In this document: positions 56,622 to 64,000 of the stretch, piece after piece
How the letters are laid out: the number at the start of each line of letters is the position of its first letter
How positions within the stretch are numbered: position 1 is the stretch's first letter
Origin: Siphonodentalium dalli
Taxonomy: Eukaryota > Mollusca > Scaphopoda > Gadilida > Siphonodentaliidae
Direction of reading: 5' to 3'
Length of the DNA stretch: 64,000 bases
NCBI GenBank assembly: GCA_032622095.1
Contig: CP136061.1
Span: 219,014,373 to 219,078,372 of the forward strand
Notes under the pieces: generated by a model
Databases searched by the model: none
The model's input: only the letters and a program-made list of their open reading frames with translations
Told to the model about the DNA's origin: nothing
Position numbers and translations under genes: made by a program

Positions 56622-56646
56622 TAATTCTCCAGCATGTTTCACTAAC

Positions 56647-56849
56647 CTTGGAATTAAGATGTGCAAAGAGAGGGAAGTATATAGCTGAGAATATAACATC
56701 CCGTAAAGCTGTAGCTCCACAACCTTGGTACAACCCAAATAAACCCTTTCTTTGCAAGAGATCGAGGGCAATTCGGGTTGCTGAAAGACGTTTGGGTCTG
56801 TGTGATATCACTCCGGAGGCTCCATTAGCTACGCTAACATCAACTTTAG
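56647..56849 (-). CDS. SLC25A22: Mitochondrial glutamate-type carrier, linker and helix H4 exon
   Basis: The exon runs on the - strand from a CCTTGCAG acceptor (AG at 56851-56850) to a CCAAG/GTTAGT donor. It completes a split ACT codon and then encodes 67 residues. The first 20 or so (KVDVSVANGASG..) are a variable matrix-side linker, which is also long in the glutamate carriers. The rest is conserved: ATRIALDLLQRKGLFGLYQG (positions 24-43), then CGATALRDVIFSAIYFPLF and AHLNSK. The G-L-Y-x-G motif and R-D-x-x-F-S-x-I-Y-F-P-L-F-A-x-L-N block identify module 2 of the SLC25A22/A18 group. The donor sits only 25 bp from a 213-bp palindromic MITE (56409-56621), so the 5' splice site is next to a potential hairpin. 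Confidence 0.92.
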
Positions 56850-57629
56850 CTGCAAGGATATAAGTTGGTGACTATTAAATTCTAGGTTCTCAGGCAATAC
56901 TTGAGACAATCTTTTAACTTTTTGAACCCTGACGTCCTGAACGTTAAATGGTGCCCAAGGTATTTCAAAGAGACATGCTATTCAACGTTCAATATACATG
57001 TAGATTATATTACGGCTCCCTTTGGTCGCGCTATATATATTTATAACGAAATTCTTATCCTTTGCCTGTGATAAAAGGCGCTTCTCAAAATGCACCTCTG
57101 AGCATGCGCGAAGAAACAGGCCCCATGTCTCCAATTTGGCTGCTAAAGTCAGAGGTATGAACATGTCACTCATTCGCCCAATGTAGAAGCACAATTCTAG
57201 TTAATTTGTGCTTGACCGCGAAATTTCTAATGAAATACAGTACTTCCCATTCCCCTTTTCCGATGATAAAAGCGACTTCTTTTTCAAAATAGGCCTCTGC
57301 GCATATGCGAAGAAACAGACCCTCTGCCATCAGTTAGTCTATCAAAGTCACGTGGTAGTTGATATGTGTGTTTATTGTGCTGTAATTTCGTGTCAAATAT
57401 TGTATTCCGGTCTCCCGGGATATAGGAATATAAGGATTGGACCATTATTCCAGTCTCTCGGGTAAGGATTAACATCTGCATCAAATCAACTTTTTTTTCA
57501 GAAAGAATTCAGGAGCTTTGATTTTAAAGGAAATTTATACTAGTATTTACTGATTACTTAGAGGAAAACTATTAAACAAATTATCTGACAACTATGGAAT
57601 TCAAACTTCCTGGAAATTTCCAAAACATT

Positions 57630-57805
57630 TCACCTTTTCATGATGGGAACTGCGCTGGTGCACCATTAGATATCCTGTGCCAGTGCATTCTCTTATATAT
57701 TTGAGTCTCCCACAGGGAGCCTCGCATATATAAGAGGGAGACTCGCATATATAAAAGATTGCATCCACACAGGGTCTTCGAAAAAATTCCAGGAAGTTCA
57801 AGTAT
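57630..57805 (-). mobile_element. TTAA MITE family P2, degenerate reverse copy
   Basis: TTTTCATGATGGGAACTGCG at one end; hairpin parts (GAGTCTCCCACAGGGAGCCT) and a duplicated arm (GAGACTCGCATATATAAAAG) inside. No intact TTAA flanks. Confidence 0.65.
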
Positions 57806-60800
57806 TCTGTATAATTTAAAACTGTGTTTTAAGTCAGCTAATGGACTCGAACTTCTAGTTTCCAAATGTCCAGTCGCGCAAACATTAACCAAAACATATA
57901 GGCATAACATGAGGTTTCTTGCCAATCCAATTTTTTCAAAGAAATGATTCATGTGGCACTGAATTGAGTTTGTTATAAAAAGTTTTTATAATCTTGGGGC
58001 CCAGGCCCCATGAATGCACCTTTAAGAATTTCTGGGCTACTGCTGCTTAACCTATAATTAACTCCAAGAAATAGATCCAATGCACCAGTAATCTCATATG
58101 ATTACTTTACTTAATTCTCTGCCACATAATTACTAATCAATTATGGAAGGAATAATTAATGATGAAATGACTAGATTCCAATCTATAGGTAAATTAGTCT
58201 GGTCTGCGAACAGAAATCCACAGTGATGAACATACAGACAGATAATACTGCAATGATAGAATAACAGGTTAATTTAAAAATAAAAAAATTTCAGGCAATA
58301 CTTGACTCACAATTTTAACAACTGCCTCACAATTTTAACAACTGCCTCAAAACAAACCTTTTCAATAATCAATTTAAGATTTTTTTTATTTCTATGGTGA
58401 TTTATACTAGTTTTATTTGAAGAGTGAGAACAATACTAACACATTGTCTGGTAACTAATCGAAACTGCCTGGAAACTTCAAAAGCATTTAAGTCAGTCAC
58501 CAACTCATGAAATTTCTACTTTTTTTTATCACTTGTGTGGTTTCCAATTAATTTCTTCAAAGAAAAAAAAAAAAAAACCAACATGTGGCACTGAATTGAG
58601 TTTCATAAAAGTTTTTTTGATAATCTTGGGGTTAAAGATGCATAATCCGATTTAACGCTCCCAAATGATTTCTTTGGCTTCGGGCGTGATTAATATTTGA
58701 TTCGAGTCGAGGAACTCACCATCAAAGCTCAGAGAGATCAGATATCAATTTTTTAAATATGGTTTTTCTCGAAATGATTTGTGGCCCAGAAAAAGAGCCA
58801 TCAAACCAATGGTCTCGGATAAAATTGCGGATGAAGATGGATAACTCTAAAATCAAGTGGTAATACAGCCAAATTTCATGATACGCAAGTGATAATACGG
58901 CCATATTTCATTGAACCAGGGCTCATTTTACAAGGCGAAGTTCTCGCCCTAGGCCAGCGGAAGTCGCCCTATTTTAGCTCTGAGGCGAAATTTAAGTCGC
59001 CTTGTAATTTTAGCGCCTGTCGGGATCCCAGTGTTTGTATAGGCCGGCAGACGGCGATGAGCTTGGGGTTATTACATTGTCTCGCATGTCATTAGGCTGA
59101 CGATATGTTAATGAGGTGAGAAATGGAAGTGAGAATAGTTCGTTGGTAATTAAGAACAGATGAATAGAAGATACTTAGTTCATTTATTAAGACAAATGGG
59201 TTTACGCAAGGGGTTCAATTTTAGAGTGCATTTGGCGTCGAGTACATTGATTCATTTTCGTTTATACTTTGCAGACGCAAATTTGCCAACTGATGACAAT
59301 TTCAATGACAATGTTGACCAAATGTAGGACAATATTGTAGTTTTTGACTGACCACAGGGGGAGGGACCAGGACACTAAGCTTTCCAAGTGTTGGAAATTT
59401 CCAACCTGACACCCCCCCCCTAAGGTTGTAAAATTTCCAACTGATGGCCCTTTCAGTCCAAAATTTTGACCAAAAGTATGAAAATATGCAAATATTGGTC
59501 CAAAAACAATAAATCCCCCCCCCCAATAAATTGTTTGAAAATCAAACTACAAGAAAATTTTCAACCTATTGTTGGTGTGAAATTTCCAACTAATGTTGTG
59601 TCAGGTATTAAATATCCAACTGTTGAAAATTTTGACCAAAGTTGGTGGGGTTGAGACACCCCAAACCCCACTTCCCTGCTCTCACAGGCAAATGGATACA
59701 ATTAATTGCGTGATTCGTTGTAATCAGGTATCTCATAACAGGAATCTGTGTGGTATGGCTTCACTGTCTAGAGGCTTAGAAGTTAGAGCAAACCCTGAGT
59801 GATGGCCGGTCAGATTGTCGTGAACAGCAGAACAAGTGCGATACAGAAATAATGAATTCTAGCACCTAACCTATATAATTAGCATCCAGCAAGCAGATGC
59901 CCAACATAAACTTCATAACTGGCGTAATCAGAACATTGTATGGGTGTCAACGAACTTTTAACGTCTTATTTTTTGGCTTTTTGCTGATTAAAATGCGTCT
60001 ACGAAAATATACAACATAAAATACAAGACAGATAACTCTATATTATATATCCCGTCTGCGCTCACGCTTTCCGAAGTCCAGCGCTATGGAATTTCACTAT
60101 AGTTAACTGGCTATTGACTCATGGCAATGTTGGGCCCGCAACACGCGTTATTTCTCAAACTAGCTGGCGACTTTGATAGGCGTAACAGTCTGTTGAATTA
60201 ACATAGGAATGCAGTGTAATTCATCGAAACTGATGACAAGTGCTGCAAATTTCAACTTAATGCATATTTTGTTGTGTTTATCTTTGGTTTATTTCACGAC
60301 AGGTCAGTTTGAACCATGTATCCTGCCAAATATTAGACATATAATTACCCGTATATAACTGATCAAATGGGGAGAGAACCGACTCGATCAGGAGAGAACC
60401 CAAACAAGTATAAAAATTTGCTGTTTTCATCGTTGTTATAACACGCACAATGAAATTTTCGTTATTATTACGCTCACTGATTGTGAGGAGAATGGAAAAA
60501 TTAATCGAATTATCAGCTAGATGGCTCAAAAATTGCATTTTAACTGTCAAAAACTCGCGAAAATGTATAATTTCGTTCATAAGGAACCGTAAAAATCAGT
60601 CAAGAACCATCACAAACCGGCGATAGAACAACTTCCGATGTAACAGTTCCTACACAGTTGTTCCGTATGTCGCGCTGCAAAACTCGAGGTCATGATAAAC
60701 ATTCAAAAACTACAAATCACGCTCGTCATAATGAATGTAAGTATATATTTTTTTCCATTCGTTTAGTACATAAATAATCATCCACTGACAATTGGAAGAT

Positions 60801-61140
60801 GGATAACTCTAAATTTAAATTTCAAAAGCATTTTGCACGTTTCATGTACATAGCACGTGGTCATCCGGGTCATTCTGTTGCACTCCCCAATGGAAGAAGG
60901 ACAACTCTATATTAATATATTGCTTGTAAAAAGGTGTAGCATGTGTTTTACGTTTCACATATTTCCCGTCACCCATAAATCTCCAGATGTACTTTGTTTC
61001 GTTTTATAATCGCACAAGGCCACATTAACATGAACTAATAGACACAATAGACACATTGAGCACAAGATAGCGCTTTTTACCGCGATAAGTAATGTACGCT
61101 ATACTATTTTATGGCTGTATGTATACGTCGCTATTTATGT
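57806..61140. other. Carrier intron, mostly unrecognised
   Basis: Contains a two-unit 18-bp repeat (CACAATTTTAACAACTGCCT near 58308-58345), C runs near 59410 and 59515, and no supported carrier exon. Confidence 0.5.
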
Positions 61141-61157
61141 TCCGTTTGTATTTTAGC

Positions 61158-61347
61158 TGAATCACATGTCACCGCCATCACAAAAAGTAAGCTGGCCATT
61201 CAACAACCAATGCAAAAAATAATTACAGAGAAGCTGTTGAAAGATGAGGAGCATATCATATCACATATCTTAAGACTGCATGCCTACCACATTGCACAAC
61301 ATGTTGATAAAGAACACGTTTTGGGAAATTTTATACCATATAGTTGA
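61158..61347 (+). other. Unassigned exon-like open frame
   Basis: After a TGTATTTTAG acceptor-like site the + strand stays open to TGA at 61345-61347. It encodes AESHVTAITKSKLAIQQPMQ then KIITEKLLKDEEHIISHILR and a histidine-rich tail. The composition is protein-like, but no domain is recognised and no partner exon was found. It lies antisense within the carrier intron. Confidence 0.2.
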
Positions 61348-62219
61348 CAGCAGTTAGCATTATTTTGTTGTAATTAACCGATTCTGATAACAAAAGCATA
61401 TTTTGAAGAAATGTTTTTGTTGTTGTTGTTGTTATTGTAACTTGATGATATGGGGACCGTCTGATCGGATTGAGTACCTTCAAGAACCATGCATGCACTT
61501 TTAAGAATTTCTGACCTACAGATAATTAACCTACTTTTAACTCCAATGCACCAGTAAGCTCATATGATTACTATACATTCTCTACCACACAATTACTGAT
61601 CAATTATGGAAGGAACAACTAATGATCAAATCACTGGCTTCCTCTACAAAGGTAAATTGCTGTGTTCTGAGAACATGAATCCCCAGGTATAAAGGTACAA
61701 GCAGATAATGATGCAATGATAGAGTAACAGATTAATTAATGCTAATCATAACCAGGTGAACCAGCAGGTGGGATCCAAGTTAATACCAGTACTGAGATTT
61801 ATCACAGGTACAGGAGACTTAATTGATTTTCTTTGTGAATGGATGATAACAGCTCAGATATATTGGTATCATGGCTCCATCATTTATTCATGTAATTATT
61901 CCAGCTTATTAACCAGGGAATGTACCATGACAATGACTTGCTAAAAAGAGACCAGAGGAGCTGGTTACACTGAATTCTTCTATATTTAAAGACATATTGT
62001 GGGGTTATTTCAGCAAATAAAAAATTTAAGTTTATTATTCTTCTGGAAGAATGTTGTAATCAACGGAGATAATCGAAATTTCAACCATGTCAACTGTAGA
62101 ATTTAGAGAACACATAGTCTTAACTACACACAAATGTAAATAATTAGTCCAGTTAACAGCCATTGTGATTGACCCCTTCCCATGGCACCTGACACATGAA
62201 TATTACTATAGACGTGCAT

Positions 62220-62460
62220 CACAACAACCCAACTATTGAAAACTCCCCACCACTGTCATCATTTCACGACTTCATCTGTCCCCCTCCTGTCTTCTAGTTT
62301 CTCATTCCCTATCTCTCTCTGCCTCCTGCTATCCCTAATACTATCTTCTCCCTTTTTTTTCCTTCCCTAACTCAAATTCAGATATATATCCATTTCCCCC
62401 TAAACCATTATTTCGAACCCTTCCCGTCTGATCTATACCCCTCCCTCACTTATTGAAGAT
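62220..62460 (+). repeat. Pyrimidine-rich tract
   Basis: About 240 bp dominated by C and T (CTATCTCTCTCTGCCTCCTG, TTCTCCCTTTTTTTTCCTTC). Followed at 62462-62610 by GGCATGTCACC...AAGCCCTTGGGCTT and AATAAAAATATG, which looks like a retroposon or transcript 3' end. Confidence 0.5.
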
Positions 62461-62778
62461 GGGGCATGTCACCAAAGAGGAGAAGACTTCATATAAGCCC
62501 TTGGGCTTGTTGTCTGATCCTCGTTTCCATACATTTACTCTTCTATTTTGCATATGCGTCATCTGTATATAATGATATTTGTTTGGATTTGGAAATAAAA
62601 ATATGTTTACACTAAAAATATAGTCTTTTATTAGGGGACAAATTAATGGCCGATAAACATGTGGCATTGATTCCTTTCAACATAGGGTAAAAAATTAGCA
62701 TGTGGTGGGTTTCAGTGTAGAGAAGATTCCTGCGGCTTTATGACAAAAAACTATAAATTATAAAAGTTAAGAACTTAC

Positions 62779-62897
62779 TTCCCCTGCCTGCATCCTGTAA
62801 CTGGATTTTTAACAGTTCCATCGGTGTGGTGATAGTAATCTGACATAATCCAGCCCCGCCACCTGCAAGTAATTCTCGCTCAAGAGGCAGGGATCCA
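62779..62897 (-). CDS. SLC25A22: Mitochondrial glutamate-type carrier, second-repeat exon (partial gene)
   Basis: Mitochondrial carriers move metabolites across the inner membrane by three tandem modules of about 100 residues, two helices each. This exon is the most 5' visible. On the - strand it has a CTTTGCAG acceptor (AG at 62899-62898) and a GTAAGT donor below 62779. It encodes 39 whole codons: [16 protein letters not shown], then [20 protein letters not shown] and GRG. PMELLK is the P-x-[DE]-x-x-[KR] signature of the second module, and K-I-Q-L-Q-D-A-G is characteristic of SLC25A22/A18. Phases: one base enters and one base leaves (A, completing ACT in the next exon). The first module and start codon must lie beyond 64000. 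The five exons give 214 residues against roughly 320 for the family. The paralogue assignment (A22 versus A18) is uncertain; the symbol means the A22/A18 group. Confidence 0.88.
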
Positions 62898-63276
62898 CTG
62901 CAAAGACAGACATACTTTAATGTCCCAATGTAGTCTCAATTAAGGTAAACAGAGCAGTATAGAATGTTGATTTCAAACTAATGTAAACAGTTGACGAGAA
63001 CTGAATATGGTCTCAAACTATAAAGTAAACAGACGACTAGTACTGAATATGCATTCATAGTAAGTAAACATACTATGATTAAATATTTTCTAAACTAGGT
63101 AAAGAATAGTTTGAATATTATCTGAAACCAACTAGAGGTGGGACTGTCCCAGAGGGACTAAGGATAAACATGCTAAGACAAAATTAGGCATGTTGAGAAA
63201 AAGGGGATAACTTCATTAAAAAAGTCATAATTGCAGGTGCACAAGTTCCCATGGAACAAATATCAGTGTAAAATTT

Positions 63277-63325
63277 TAAAACGAGAGGCCGATCATGATC
63301 CCATCCCTTGGCGATAGTAAATTAC
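63277..63325 (+). repeat. Start of the ACGAGAGGCCGATC repeat family
   Basis: AACGAGAGGCCGATCATGAT followed by GGCGATAGTAAATTACTATG matches the left end of the 44879-47096 insertion (AACGAGAGGCCGATCACGAT, GTGATAGCGATTAGCTAT). Only the end is present. Confidence 0.6.
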
Positions 63326-63439
63326 TATGATCGGAATAATAAATTAGAGTTTTGATGTTGAATTATAGAGTACCGGTATACTGTTATGTACTATTATAGA
63401 CAAATGTACATAATAACACAAATTATAGGAATTTATGGG

Positions 63440-63525
63440 AAAAATAGAGAGACTGGCATATATAAGATAATGCACTGGCACAGGATATGTAATGCGGCAC
63501 CAGCATAGCCTTGGATTAAATGTGA
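63440..63525 (+). mobile_element. Right-end remnant of TTAA MITE family P2
   Basis: CTGGCATATATAAGATAATG then CACTGGCACAGGATATGTAA and GCGGCACCAGCATAGC. This is the second hairpin's right arm and subterminal part; both ends are lost. Confidence 0.6.
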
Positions 63526-64000
63526 AAAGGTGACCCAGATATAGAAGACTTGGGTTAATAAGTGTCCAATTTAAGTCTACAATTTAATGTATCAAATTCT
63601 ACCAACAACACAGCCACTAAGATAAGCCACCTCACTGCTGACCAATTAATATCAATTATATAGCAGAGCTGTCAATTAATCACTGGTTTTGTTATGCTGA
63701 ATCTTGGCATCTGTATTAAACCTATCAAATTTATAATGACCTCAGACAATCTGTAGAGTGATAATATACTCAGATGATGCAGTCTACTGTTAATAGCATG
63801 TCACATGCATTGTTGAAACGTTTTTTTGAAATTTAAATACCATAGCTTTCTTTATCTGCATATTGGCCTAAGAAACATCAGAAAATGATATAGCCATATT
63901 AATAGCTACTAGTAAGTAGTCCAAAGGCATGGGATGGAATTGGTGAATTGGTTTAATATTGCTCCAAACAAATTTACTAGTAGATAACACAAGATTTTGG

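Overview
This is eukaryotic nuclear DNA, AT-rich, with short exons, long introns and dense transposon remnants. The repeat style points to a lophotrochozoan animal, most likely a mollusc: core-repeat elements ending in GACGGACGG microsatellites, repeat ends reading AGGTGAGCTAAAA, and many palindromic MITEs. That assignment is an inference; no species can be named. No rRNA, tRNA, CRISPR or prokaryotic operon was recognised.

Two conserved genes are visible and converge. On the + strand, three exons (6932-7029, 7867-7954, 10385-10447) encode the last 82 residues of the V-type proton ATPase subunit E; its 5' exons were not found. On the - strand, five exons (62779-62897, 56647-56849, 43318-43420, 41615-41690, 40031-40175) encode the last 214 residues of a mitochondrial solute carrier, closest to the glutamate/H+ carriers SLC25A22/SLC25A18. 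All splice phases join correctly. Its N-terminal exons lie beyond position 64000.

Region by region: 815-5642 is an inverted-repeat-bounded element plus a short derivative. 6.9-10.5 kb is the V-ATPase E 3' end. 12-20.6 kb holds three core-repeat elements with hairpin ends, one of them inserted inside a MITE. 21.1-33.1 kb is a tandem segmental duplication (about 5.9 and 5.7 kb). 33.1-40 kb is repeat-poor intergenic DNA with a few hairpin MITEs. 40-64 kb is the carrier gene; its 13-kb intron (43421-56646) contains an approximately 9.2-kb imperfect inverted repeat interrupted by a degenerate hAT-like element.

The most informative material is the MITE population. Several families flanked by TTAA begin with CCCTTT (piggyBac-like ends), and another is an almost complete 213-bp palindrome flanked by TA. 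The segmental duplication supplies natural filled/empty site pairs that establish TTAA target duplication. The inverted repeat supplies an empty site that establishes an 8-bp target duplication for the hAT-like element. One TTAA family carries two 69-bp hairpins that are reverse complements of each other. Their stems show paired substitutions relative to a sister family, and one copy carries the same mutation in both hairpins.
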